A stretch of 45,998 nt of DNA from Promethearchaeota archaeon. Lineage in GTDB: Archaea; Asgardarchaeota; Lokiarchaeia; Sigyniarchaeales; SOKP01. The notes below the pieces were generated by a model. That model searched no databases. It was not told the origin of the DNA and saw nothing but the letters and a program-made list of their open reading frames with translations. The stretch spans positions 1 through 45,998 of the forward strand of contig JAHPZI010000003.1 in assembly GCA_019058295.1 (NCBI GenBank), written 5' to 3'. The translations under genes and the position numbers were made by a program. Within the stretch, counting starts at the first letter, position 1. Every line of letters begins with the position of its first letter. Shown piece by piece: positions 27,774-35,662 of this stretch.

Positions 27774-28622
27774 TTAAATCTCATCATAATTTTTTTTTTT
27801 TTTCCCCTCAATCATTTTTTTATAGCTAAAATCAATGTTATCATATAACACATCAGCGTTATCTTGATCTAACTCAAGTGCTTTTCTATAACATTCTATT
27901 GACTTTTTATAATCTTCATTAAAAGTATATGCGAGTCCTAAACCATTCCAAGCATTGATGGAATATGGATCAATTTTAAGGGCTTCTTTATAGCATTTAA
28001 TTGCTTCTTTAAATTCGTTTAATTCGTAATACATATTCCCTAAATTACTCCAGAGTATAGCGTTATCTTGATCTAACTCAAGAGCTAATTTATAATAGAA
28101 TAGAGCATTATCATAATCTTTTTGGTCATAATATATTTGACCTAAATTTTTTAAAAGAAGAATATTATCTGGATCAATGTTTAGAGCCTTTTTATAGCTC
28201 TTAATTGCCTCATCGTACATCTCGTTATTCCTGTGGATTGATGCAATATTATTTAAGGGATCGATGTAGCTGGGATCAATTTCAAGAGCCTTGTTGTAAT
28301 ATTTAATGGCTTTATCAAACTCCTCCAAATCTTCAAATGAATAGCCCAAATTATAAAGGGTTATACTGTCGTCGGGCTCAAGCTCTAAAGATTTTTTATA
28401 AGATTCAATGGCTTTATGATAATTCCCATTACAAGAATGTGAAAGTCCAAGATTATTCCATGCTTCGCTCGAATATGGATTTAATTCTATTACTTTTTCA
28501 TAACATTCTATTGCTTTTGAATAATTAGTTTCATCATAATAAACATCACCTAAATTCATCCATGAATCTACATCGTGAGGATCAATATCAACTAATTCTT
28601 TATAACGATCAATTTTATTCAT
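27774..28622 (-). CDS. Tetratricopeptide repeat protein
   Basis: 282 residues made of about eight consecutive 34-residue TPR units, each with the W/L-G-Y-A-P pattern (for example AWNNLGLSHSCNGNYHKAIE and ILWSNLGNMYYELNEFKEAI). No signal peptide or catalytic domain is present, so it is a soluble protein-interaction scaffold. The frame opens upstream at a TTG (28673), but ATG 28622 is preferred. A TATA-like element near 28676-28685 would place transcription start around 28654, between the two. The product ends with low-complexity Lys (EGKKKKNYDEI). Confidence 0.9.
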   Translation of the reverse strand: MNKIDRYKELVDIDPHDVDSWMNLGDVYYDETNYSKAIECYEKVIELNPYSSEAWNNLGLSHSCNGNYHKAIESYKKSLELEPDDSITLYNLGYSFEDLEEFDKAIKYYNKALEIDPSYIDPLNNIASIHRNNEMYDEAIKSYKKALNIDPDNILLLKNLGQIYYDQKDYDNALFYYKLALELDQDNAILWSNLGNMYYELNEFKEAIKCYKEALKIDPYSINAWNGLGLAYTFNEDYKKSIECYRKALELDQDNADVLYDNIDFSYKKMIEGKKKKNYDEI

Positions 28623-28681
28623 TAAGAATCTATTAAAGATAAAAGAATCATAGAAAATAAGTGTAATTGACAAAAATTTAT

Positions 28682-28699
28682 AAAAAAAATTAAAAAAAG
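28682..28699 (-). terminator. Oligo-T terminator of the mptA/nucleotidyltransferase operon
   Basis: On the minus strand two T runs (28682-28689 and 28692-28698) lie just beyond the nucleotidyltransferase stop and before the TPR gene. This fits archaeal oligo-T termination; the same stretch borders the TPR promoter. Confidence 0.35.
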
Positions 28700-28715
28700 A
28701 GCAATAAGAAGACGA

Positions 28716-29759
28716 CTATTTACCCAATAGAAGCATCTTATCTTGGACCTGATCGCTTAATAATATTCTATAATATTTCTTTTTATCTTTGCTCTCTATA
28801 AATATCTCTTCTAGTTTGCCCTCTACGATCACTTCTTCTCCTTTTTTTGCATGTTCACAGAATCTTCCTCTAAATGAATTAATCTCGCTGATATCATTTA
28901 GATGCATTCGATTTTGTGGGATATCGCTTTCAATAATTTTAATTACATTAATTTTATAGGAACATGGTGTAAAGATCGAATTTTTATCGTCTATGATTAA
29001 TGCCTTGAGTTTAATTCTACCGTAATTTTTATATCTGTAATCATAAAAACTTCCTTGCCAATCTTCTGGACTTTTAATGTATCGGATGAAGAATTCAAAA
29101 CCATTAAACATTCCTTGATGTAGTTTTCTCTGTTCGCATCGAATAAAATTATTAAATGGGATGTCAGAACCTCCCGCTCTCCATTCATAATGAGATTTAA
29201 ATTCTTGTAGATTATATTTCCGGCAATTTTCAGATTTATTTAATATTTCTTCAATTTTTTTTTGGAATTTCAAACTTACGTCCGTACCATAAATGATCAG
29301 ATCAATGTCAGAATCGTCTTTACTTAAACCTATCATAGAGGAACCAGTTATTCCTATTGAATTGTCAGGTACTCCTTCCTGAATAAATAATTCACATAAT
29401 TCTTTTGAAGATTTTTCAATTTGAGAAAGTTTAGATTTATTGAATAAACTCTTAAAATACTCTCGAGGAGTATAAATTTTTTTAATATCTTTGTCTTTAA
29501 CTCCCTGTAATTCTAAATCAAGTTCCTCGGAGAAAAAAAGATATTTAGGATAATTTTCTCTTAAGAACAAATATCTTTCTTTTAAATCATAAATTTTTTT
29601 ATATTTTCTTCCATTTTTTATTCTATCGCCCTCTGAATGAGGATAAAATCGTATAAAGCATATTTTTCGATCTTTTGGATGAAGAAGCCCTTTTACATCA
29701 AAAAATAGATTATCCTTAGTTTCAATATAATCCCCTTCAATCCCTCTAATAATTTCCAT
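28716..29759 (-). CDS. Predicted nucleotidyltransferase (archaeal, COG1665-like)
   Basis: 347 residues. The polymerase-beta-type nucleotidyltransferase motif GSSMIGLSKDDSDIDLIIYG (139-158) contains GS plus the DxD metal pair (D151, D153). A third carboxylate is likely in the segment around RAGGSDIPF. The N-terminal 100 residues (GIEGDYIETKDNLFFDVKG, HPKDRKICFIRFYP) and the C-terminal OB-like end (EEVIVEGKLEEIFIESK) match the layout of conserved archaeal predicted nucleotidyltransferases. It sits 12 bases downstream of mptA and is probably co-transcribed. Substrate unknown. Confidence 0.75.
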   Translation of the reverse strand: MEIIRGIEGDYIETKDNLFFDVKGLLHPKDRKICFIRFYPHSEGDRIKNGRKYKKIYDLKERYLFLRENYPKYLFFSEELDLELQGVKDKDIKKIYTPREYFKSLFNKSKLSQIEKSSKELCELFIQEGVPDNSIGITGSSMIGLSKDDSDIDLIIYGTDVSLKFQKKIEEILNKSENCRKYNLQEFKSHYEWRAGGSDIPFNNFIRCEQRKLHQGMFNGFEFFIRYIKSPEDWQGSFYDYRYKNYGRIKLKALIIDDKNSIFTPCSYKINVIKIIESDIPQNRMHLNDISEINSFRGRFCEHAKKGEEVIVEGKLEEIFIESKDKKKYYRILLSDQVQDKMLLLGK

Positions 29760-29771
29760 AATCTTTATAAA

Positions 29772-30731
29772 TTAAATGCTTTTAATTTTTCTTTTTAGTT
29801 CTCCTATGGTAGTTTTAAGTTCAGCATAAACGTTATGTGGATGGATTGATTCTTCTGATTCTATTTTGAATATAATTTTAAAATCATCTTCTAAATTCGG
29901 ATAATCTTTTTCTATAAAATTTTTTGCCATTTCTCTAACAGCATCTTCAGAAAATAACGGATTAAGATGAGAACTTCTAACTAATTCAGCTTCTTGAGGT
30001 CTTTTTAAAACACTCTGTATTTTACCACTCATGCTTTCTTCAATAACGTCGATTATATCCAAAACATCAATCTTATGATTTTCCAAATCCTTAATTTGGA
30101 CAATAATAGTTCCCTTAGAACGCTGATTGTGAGAGGAAAAGGGTAAAATATTAATCAATTTTTCAATGTCTTCTTTAGAAATATTGATATCTTCTCTTGT
30201 TTTAATAACTTCTGCCGCATATTCCTGAGACATTTCTTTAGCGCATGGACAAACGGTCATACCAACGGCGCTTGCTCCAATATAATAATTATAATCAATT
30301 TCGCCAGAAGATCCACATCTTTTTGCTTTAACATAAGAACTAATATTATAAGCTTTTTGTATATTTCTCTGTTCGCTTTCTCTAACTTGGACAATGATTT
30401 TTCCCTCTAATTTTACTTCAGCTTTTTTTGTATAGGGATGAGCCTCTAACAACCTCTTTACAATTCTATAGGCTACAAATTCAATTGTAGGAGTAGGTTC
30501 AAAAATAACTTCATTAATAACTTCTTCAATAGTCTCTGAGGTTCTAGACATATGAATTCCGCGTTGCTGTCCTGGAAGAGAAATTAAAGCAGAAATTTTA
30601 GGATAAAATGAATATTTTTTGTCTTCTTGTACAATTTCAACTTTCTTTTCAAGTCCAACGATACCAACTTTATCAAGTGGTAAGTCTACTGATGAAGGTT
30701 TTGAACTTTGTAAATCCGTCTTGAAAGGAAT
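29772..30731 (-). CDS. mptA: GTP cyclohydrolase MptA (type IB), apparent ATT start
   Basis: MptA opens GTP to 7,8-dihydroneopterin 2',3'-cyclic phosphate, the first step to tetrahydromethanopterin. Family marks are GIHMSR, GMTVCPCAKEM, LPFSSHNQRSKG and RSSHLNPLFSEDAVREMAKN. The first ATG in frame (30551) lies inside GIHMSR, which is far too late. The conserved N-terminal region (TDLQSSKPSS, VDLPLDKVGIVGLEKKVEI, PKISALISLPGQQRGIHMSR) is intact upstream. No ATG, GTG or TTG precedes it in frame; ATT at 30731 (or 30734) follows GGTGG at normal distance. The full length is then about 319 residues, usual for MptA. The nucleotidyltransferase gene follows 12 bases downstream. Confidence 0.92.
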   Translation of the reverse strand: MPFKTDLQSSKPSSVDLPLDKVGIVGLEKKVEIVQEDKKYSFYPKISALISLPGQQRGIHMSRTSETIEEVINEVIFEPTPTIEFVAYRIVKRLLEAHPYTKKAEVKLEGKIIVQVRESEQRNIQKAYNISSYVKAKRCGSSGEIDYNYYIGASAVGMTVCPCAKEMSQEYAAEVIKTREDINISKEDIEKLINILPFSSHNQRSKGTIIVQIKDLENHKIDVLDIIDVIEESMSGKIQSVLKRPQEAELVRSSHLNPLFSEDAVREMAKNFIEKDYPNLEDDFKIIFKIESEESIHPHNVYAELKTTIGELKRKIKSI

Positions 30732-30737
30732 AATGTG

Positions 30738-30742
30738 CCACC
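30738..30742 (-). promoter_or_regulatory. Ribosome-binding site GGTGG deciding the mptA start
   Basis: On the minus strand GGTGG precedes two successive ATT codons, three and six bases away. It supports translation of the conserved MptA N-terminus from ATT. Confidence 0.5.
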
Positions 30743-30835
30743 GATAACTTAAATTAATTTTTTGTTCTAATTTATAATAATTTAATATTAAATTATATTA
30801 TTTTTTAATACACTATTTAAAAATTCAAGTAATAA

Positions 30836-32005
30836 ATGCCTAATTCTCAAATTTTTTGTAAATATGGTCTCATAGGAGAAAATTTAGATTTAAAAGAGAA
30901 TATATCATTAGAAATCGATAAAGAAGGACAAATTTTAAATATTGATTTTGAAAATCCGGGTAAAATATTAGATATTATTCCTGAAAACAAAAATAATTTA
31001 ATGATACCTGGGCTTATTAATTCTCATGTCCATATTGTTGATAATTTTGCTAAAGAAATGGGTTTTAACAAAGAATTACGTGAGATTGTAGCACCTCCTT
31101 TCGGTTTAAAACATAAAATGCTTAGACAAACTTCAGAGGACATTAAAATTGAAGGAATTCAAAATGCTGTTATAGAAATGCTTTCAAATGGAATAACATA
31201 TTTTATTGATTTTAGAGAGGGAGGATGTGATGGAGTAAATCTTTTAAAAAAGGCTTTAAAGCAAAATCCAATAAATTATTTAATCTTAGGCAGATTCGAG
31301 GATGAGAGTGAAATAGATTCTATATTTAATTTGGCAGATGGGGTAGGACTCGCAAGCTATAACCAAATAACTACAACAAATATAAAATGGGTTATAGAAT
31401 CTAAACGAAAATTCAATAAAATAATTGCATGTCATTGTGCTGAGAGCAATCGAAATACTAGTTTAATAAAAAAAATGTTTAACGATAATCTTGTTGATGT
31501 AATCGTCCATGGAACAAAATTCATGAAAGATGATCTAGAAAAAATAAAAAAAGAAAAAAAATCATTAATTCTCTGTCCCAGATGTAATGGATATTTTGGA
31601 TCGGGATTTCCCCCTATTATGGATATTTTAAGATTAGGAATTCCTGTATCCTTAGGAACAGATAATTTAATGGTAAATAATGCTGATTTATTTGAAGAAA
31701 TGCGATATCTTTACAGAATTTCAAGAGTATTATGCAATTTTGATAAAAATATTCAATTAACCTCAAAAGTATTATTAAAAATGGTAACCATTAACGCAGC
31801 AAAAACTTTTGGCCTTGAAAATAAATTTGGCTCGATTTCAGAAGGAAAGTCAGCCGATTTATTTTTGATTGACCTAAATGAACCAAATTTATACTCATGT
31901 AATATAGATAATGATAATATATTTAACTTAATCACTCAAAGAACAAAATCCGAAAATATTAAAAAAACTTATATAAAAGGAGAATTAGTATTTGAAAGAA
32001 AATAA
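30836..32005 (+). CDS. Amidohydrolase-family (deaminase-like) enzyme
   Basis: 389 residues of the amidohydrolase superfamily, in the branch with adenosine/cytosine/SAH deaminases. Metal-site motifs are PGLINSHVH (HxH), CHCAES, IVHGTKF and SLGTDN, with the final Asp. The C-terminal strand (FGSISEGKSADLFLIDLNEP) is the usual barrel-flanking beta-sandwich. A pterin, purine or pyrimidine substrate is possible because the gene is divergent from mptA and upstream of the F420 genes, but that is context only. No ribosome-binding site is seen before the ATG, so the message may be leaderless. Confidence 0.85.
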   Translation: MPNSQIFCKYGLIGENLDLKENISLEIDKEGQILNIDFENPGKILDIIPENKNNLMIPGLINSHVHIVDNFAKEMGFNKELREIVAPPFGLKHKMLRQTSEDIKIEGIQNAVIEMLSNGITYFIDFREGGCDGVNLLKKALKQNPINYLILGRFEDESEIDSIFNLADGVGLASYNQITTTNIKWVIESKRKFNKIIACHCAESNRNTSLIKKMFNDNLVDVIVHGTKFMKDDLEKIKKEKKSLILCPRCNGYFGSGFPPIMDILRLGIPVSLGTDNLMVNNADLFEEMRYLYRISRVLCNFDKNIQLTSKVLLKMVTINAAKTFGLENKFGSISEGKSADLFLIDLNEPNLYSCNIDNDNIFNLITQRTKSENIKKTYIKGELVFERK

Positions 32006-32011
32006 ATATTC

Positions 32012-32029
32012 ATGGGGTATTTGCCCCAT
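32012..32029 (+). terminator. Hairpin after the amidohydrolase gene
   Basis: ATGGGG-TATTTG-CCCCAT forms a perfect six-base-pair stem six bases after the amidohydrolase stop. No T-run follows, so it may stabilise the 3' end or be a weak terminator rather than a classic one. Confidence 0.35.
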
Positions 32030-32055
32030 TGATGCGGAATGAAAACACTTGTAGA

Positions 32056-32238
32056 TTATTTATACGATAATATATATGCTCTATTAGTTAGGTCAAATTC
32101 TTCAATTTTGATATCTGACATTGATTTTTTATAATCTACACTACTGAGAGGCACTTTAACTACTATTTTATAATCCTCCAAATATAGATTATTGTAAAAA
32201 ATCCTATCCTGTTTGTCAAAATCTATAAATTGACCTAT
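32056..32238 (-). CDS. Possible 60-residue protein lacking a standard start codon
   Basis: A strong AAGGAGGTGG (minus strand, 32244-32253 region) is followed by a frame open to TAA 32056. Its residues look protein-like: GQFIDFDKQDRIFYNNLYLE, then DYKIVVKVPLSSVDYKKSM and a C-terminus IEEFDLTNRAYILSYK. No ATG, GTG or TTG opens this frame. An ATA at 32238 has the spacing seen for other starts, and ATT 32244 is very close to the ribosome-binding site. A TTG in the neighbouring frame stops after nine codons, so a frameshifted remnant is the alternative. No family recognised. Confidence 0.4.
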   Translation of the reverse strand: MGQFIDFDKQDRIFYNNLYLEDYKIVVKVPLSSVDYKKSMSDIKIEEFDLTNRAYILSYK

Positions 32239-32309
32239 ACAAATCCACCTCCTTAATTTATGTTTTGTTTTTTTTAATATTTTATGAAATTTTTTTTAAT
32301 AACTTTTAT

Positions 32310-32391
32310 GCCTGTTTAGGCTATAGTTTTTCGGCAACTCTATGTGCCGTGCGAGGGTTTTTTATAATGCGAGACCACTACGCCTACTCGC
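32310..32391 (+). ncRNA. GC-rich hairpin island, candidate structured RNA
   Basis: Inside a 760-base gap, an island richer in G and C than its surroundings holds three hairpins: GCCT-gttt-AGGC (32310-32321), CGGCA-x8-TGCCG (32332-32349) and GCGAG-x13-CTCGC (32369-32391), the last arm also matching GCGAG at 32351. It is followed by long T-runs (32395 onward), which would end a plus-strand transcript. It is not a tRNA (no TTC loop or acceptor pairing). Strand is uncertain. No RNA family recognised. Confidence 0.4.
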
Positions 32392-32394
32392 TAT

Positions 32395-32430
32395 ATTTTT
32401 TTTATTTTTCTTTTTTTCTTTTTTTACATC
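32395..32430 (+). terminator. T-rich tract after the hairpin island
   Basis: Several runs of six to seven or more T separated by single bases. This suits archaeal termination of a plus-strand RNA ending at the hairpins. Confidence 0.35.
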
Positions 32431-32704
32431 CCTCATAACATTTTTTTCTAGTTATATTTTTTTGTTTAAGTATATATTTTTTAATTTTGGTTATATTATG
32501 ATCAATATGTTAATATTCATATTTAAATGTTACTATTTCATCCAGTGATCAGTGGGAAAAGTGGACGAATGCATGATATGCCCATAAAAAAGTGATCATA
32601 AAATGATTAATAAAACCACTAGTATAAAAAAATGAGATTATCTTATAGATACTTTTTTTAGGTAATAATAATTTAAGTTAAAAATTTTATTTCTTCTTGA
32701 TTTT
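32431..32704. other. Remainder of the 32-kb intergenic gap
   Basis: A/T-rich sequence with two TGATCA palindromes (near 32547 and 32593) in similar AGTGATCA contexts, and no convincing ORF. The frame reading from 32342 is Phe-rich and arises from the T-runs, so I do not annotate it. Confidence 0.4.
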
Positions 32705-32715
32705 TATATATAAAA
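32705..32715 (+). promoter_or_regulatory. TATA box of the arfC-cofG-cofH operon
   Basis: TATATATAAAA, expected to start transcription near 32735, about 30 bases before the TTG start of arfC and upstream of its AAGGAG ribosome-binding site (32753-32758). Confidence 0.45.
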
Positions 32716-32765
32716 GAAAATTATTCTGAGACTTGAAACATTACAAATAATTAAGGAGCACTATT

Positions 32766-33425
32766 TTGGAATTCAAAAAGCCGTATATAATTCTTAGTGC
32801 GGCCATGACTATAGATGGAAAAATAGCTACAAAGACGGGTGATCCTGAACTTTCAGATGAGCAAGACTGGCGAGAAGTGCATAAATTGCGATCAACTGTT
32901 GACGCAATTATGGTTGGAAAGGGAACAATATTAAAAGACAATCCAAAACTTCACATAAAATTCTACGAACATAAAGGATATTTTCGGATTGTAGTAGATA
33001 GCAATTTATCTATTCCAATTGATTCGAAAGTTATTGATTTTCAACCTGAAACTTATCCAACAATTATATGTACAACTGAAAATGCACCTACAGAAAAAAT
33101 CAAGGAATTCGAAGCTATAAAGATAAAAATAATTCGTTCAGGAAAAGGAGAAAAAGTAGATATCGTAAAACTAATGCCCTTTTTATATGATTTAGGGATA
33201 AAAACGATCTTATTAGAAGGAGGAGGGACTTTAAATTGGAGTTTTATTAAAAATAATTTAGTAGATGAGATGCGGATAACAATTGCTCCGTGGATTGTAG
33301 GAGGGAAAGATGCTATTAGTTTAGTTGAAGGAGAGGGATTCGAAAAAATGGTTCAAGCTACGCGACTTAAATTAATTGATGTTGTTAATAGAGATAATTA
33401 TGTAATTTTAAAATATAAAAAGTAG
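32766..33425 (+). CDS. arfC: RibD-type pyrimidine-deaminone reductase (archaeal ArfC-like)
   Basis: 219 residues, RibD C-terminal reductase family: PYIILSAAMTIDGKIAT at the start, RSTVDAIMVGKGTILKDNP, RIVVDSNLSIP, ILLEGGGTLNWSFI and IAPWIVGGKDA. In archaea this enzyme reduces the ribosylamino-pyrimidine 5'-phosphate to the ribityl form with NADPH in riboflavin synthesis. That branch supplies 5-amino-6-ribitylaminouracil, the substrate of CofH, so its place ahead of cofG-cofH makes metabolic sense. Start is TTG 32766 behind AAGGAG at seven bases. The stop overlaps the next gene's GTG by one base. Confidence 0.92.
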   Translation: MEFKKPYIILSAAMTIDGKIATKTGDPELSDEQDWREVHKLRSTVDAIMVGKGTILKDNPKLHIKFYEHKGYFRIVVDSNLSIPIDSKVIDFQPETYPTIICTTENAPTEKIKEFEAIKIKIIRSGKGEKVDIVKLMPFLYDLGIKTILLEGGGTLNWSFIKNNLVDEMRITIAPWIVGGKDAISLVEGEGFEKMVQATRLKLIDVVNRDNYVILKYKK

Positions 33426-34531
33426 TGATAATGAACAATAGAGAAGATATTGAATATTTTAAAAGCTTATCAATTAAAAAAATAAAGGAAAAAGTAAAAG
33501 AGATAAAAGCTCAATTACCTAAAGAAGAGCAAAATGTAATTACATATTCTAAAAATTTTACATTATCACTTTCTAATTATTGTCAAAATTTTTGTAGTTA
33601 TTGCTTCTATAATTACAAAGTTCCTAAAGTTTCAGGGGAGGGAAATGTTATTTTATTGGATAATGATCAAATGAAAACTCTTATCCAAAAAGCCCTTTCC
33701 TATAATTGTAAGGAAGCTCTATTAATGTCTGGAGAAAGACCATATAGTTTTGAAGAAGTTCAGAAAGAATTAGAAAATAGAAATTGTATTGATTTTATTG
33801 AGTTTATTAAGGATATTTGTACGTATTTATTAGATTTAAATTTACTTCCCCATTCTAATATTGGTCTGCTTTCATATGAAGAATTAAGGGATTTAAAGAA
33901 TTATAATGCCAGCATGGGATTAATGTTGGAAAGTACGAGCATGGAACTCTTTAAAAAAGGTGGGGTACACGAATTTTCTCCTGGAAAACTTCCTGAAAAG
34001 AGAATAAGACATATTGAAGATGCTGGTAAGTTAAAAATCCCGTTTACTACTGGATTGTTGTTGGGTATTGGAGAAACTTTAGAAAATAGAGTTAATGATC
34101 TACATTTGATTAAAAAAATACATGAAAAATACGGTCATATCCAAGAGGTTATAATTCAGAATTTTGTGTATAAAGATGGTGTACAATATCATCCCGAAAA
34201 TCCCATTTCAATTGAAGATATGTTGAAAATAGCTGGCATAGCAAAATTAATTTTTAAAAACGAAATTGCTATTCAAGTTCCACCAAATTTAATCTCTGGA
34301 TTTGAAAAAGATTTTATTGAGATGGGTGTTGATGATTTTGGAGGAATATCACCGTTCACAATAGATTACATTAATCCTAATATGTCTTGGCCTCAAATTG
34401 ATGATTTAAATCAAATCTGTAAAAGATTAGGTTTTGTACTTAAAGAAAGACTTCCTATCTACGATAAATTTATAAAAAAGAGCGAATTCTGTCCCGTAAG
34501 TATTAAAAAAAGAATTGAGAGTATAATTTAA
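33425..34531 (+). CDS. cofG: FO synthase subunit CofG
   Basis: 368-residue radical SAM protein with CxxxCxxC at C53, C57, C60 (NYCQNFCSYC). Further family marks are EALLMSGERP, GLMLESTSMELF, TTGLLLGIGET and VPPNLISGF. CofG acts after CofH to close the deazaflavin ring of 7,8-didemethyl-8-hydroxy-5-deazariboflavin, the F420 chromophore. The frame opens at GTG 33425, overlapping the arfC stop; ATG 33431 two codons on is equally possible. The stop directly abuts cofH. The start codons and tight packing indicate one operon. Confidence 0.93.
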   Translation: MIMNNREDIEYFKSLSIKKIKEKVKEIKAQLPKEEQNVITYSKNFTLSLSNYCQNFCSYCFYNYKVPKVSGEGNVILLDNDQMKTLIQKALSYNCKEALLMSGERPYSFEEVQKELENRNCIDFIEFIKDICTYLLDLNLLPHSNIGLLSYEELRDLKNYNASMGLMLESTSMELFKKGGVHEFSPGKLPEKRIRHIEDAGKLKIPFTTGLLLGIGETLENRVNDLHLIKKIHEKYGHIQEVIIQNFVYKDGVQYHPENPISIEDMLKIAGIAKLIFKNEIAIQVPPNLISGFEKDFIEMGVDDFGGISPFTIDYINPNMSWPQIDDLNQICKRLGFVLKERLPIYDKFIKKSEFCPVSIKKRIESII

Positions 34532-35662
34532 ATGCTAAAATCTGAAGTTTTTAATCATATAAAACCTAAAATCAAATCTATTCTAAAAAAGGCTCTCAAT
34601 TCAGAAGAAGATTTAACTTTAGAAGAAGGCTTTGAACTGCTCAAAGTTACTGGCAAGGAATTTATTGCCTTACAAAACGTTGCTGATACGATCTGCTTTG
34701 AAAAAAAGAGAGATTTAGTGACTTTTGTAATAAATCGCAACATAAATTTTACAAATATATGTTTTCAAGAGTGTAAATTTTGTTGTTTTAGTGTTCCCGA
34801 TAAAAATAAAGGATTTTTATTAACTCTTGATGAGATTAAAGAAAAAGTTATAGAGGCAAAAAGAAATAATTGTACTGAAGTTTGTATTCAAGGAGGGATA
34901 CACCCTGATTTAACTTTTGAATTCTATTTGGATATTTTGAAAACAGTAAAGGATGTTGATAGAAGAATTCATACACACGCTTTTTCACCTCAAGAAATAT
35001 TATATATGTCTCAATTATTTGGAGATACTATTGAGAATACATTAAAGGAATTGCAGAAAGCAGGTTTAGATTCAATACCTGGAACTGCGGCTGAAATATT
35101 AGTTGATAAAATAAGAGAAATTATCTGTCCAAATAAAGTCTCTGTATCTCAATGGAAAGATATTATTACATCTGCTCATAATTTGGGTATTCCAACTACA
35201 TCAACTATTATGTACGGTCATATCGAGGATTTAAAGGATAGAATTGTACATTTAGAGATTTTAAGAGAGATTCAAAAAGAAACTCATGGTTTTACCGAAT
35301 TTGTTCCATTACCTTTTGTTAGAGAGAATTCTATATTATCAAAACAAAATGAATTTCCTTTAAAATATAGTTATGGAGTGGCAGATTTAAAGCTCTATAG
35401 TGTAGCAAGATTGTTTCTTAATAATTATATTAATAATATTCAGACTTCTTGGGTAAAATTAGGTCCAAAACTCGCTCAAATTTCTTTGAATTATGGTGTA
35501 AATGACTTTTCCGGTACATTGATGGAAGAAAACATATCGAAGAGTGCTGGGGCGGGCTTTGGAGAATATTTACCTCCAGATGAAATGATAAGAATAATTA
35601 AATCTGCAGGCAAACACCCTGCTCAAAGGGATACTGTTTATAATATTATTCGAAATTATTGA
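34532..35662 (+). CDS. cofH: FO synthase subunit CofH
   Basis: 376-residue radical SAM protein with CxxxCxxC at C77, C81, C84 (ICFQECKFCCFS), then CIQGGIHPD, HAFSPQEI, LDSIPGTAAEILVD and TTSTIMYGHIED, all typical of CofH/MqnE-type enzymes. It joins a tyrosine-derived radical to 5-amino-6-ribitylaminouracil. MqnC/MqnE of menaquinone synthesis are relatives, but the partner cofG and the arfC neighbour support the F420 role. The ATG follows the cofG stop without a gap. Its 3' end overlaps the convergent gene by seven bases. Confidence 0.93.
   Translation: MLKSEVFNHIKPKIKSILKKALNSEEDLTLEEGFELLKVTGKEFIALQNVADTICFEKKRDLVTFVINRNINFTNICFQECKFCCFSVPDKNKGFLLTLDEIKEKVIEAKRNNCTEVCIQGGIHPDLTFEFYLDILKTVKDVDRRIHTHAFSPQEILYMSQLFGDTIENTLKELQKAGLDSIPGTAAEILVDKIREIICPNKVSVSQWKDIITSAHNLGIPTTSTIMYGHIEDLKDRIVHLEILREIQKETHGFTEFVPLPFVRENSILSKQNEFPLKYSYGVADLKLYSVARLFLNNYINNIQTSWVKLGPKLAQISLNYGVNDFSGTLMEENISKSAGAGFGEYLPPDEMIRIIKSAGKHPAQRDTVYNIIRNY

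Noticed and set aside
32310..32391. tRNA or known RNA gene
   Set aside because: No acceptor stem pairing, no TTC arm and no CCA end; the arms do not fit a cloverleaf.
32342..32548. Plus-strand frame with many Phe residues
   Set aside because: It is produced by the hairpin island and the following T-runs; the composition is not protein-like.
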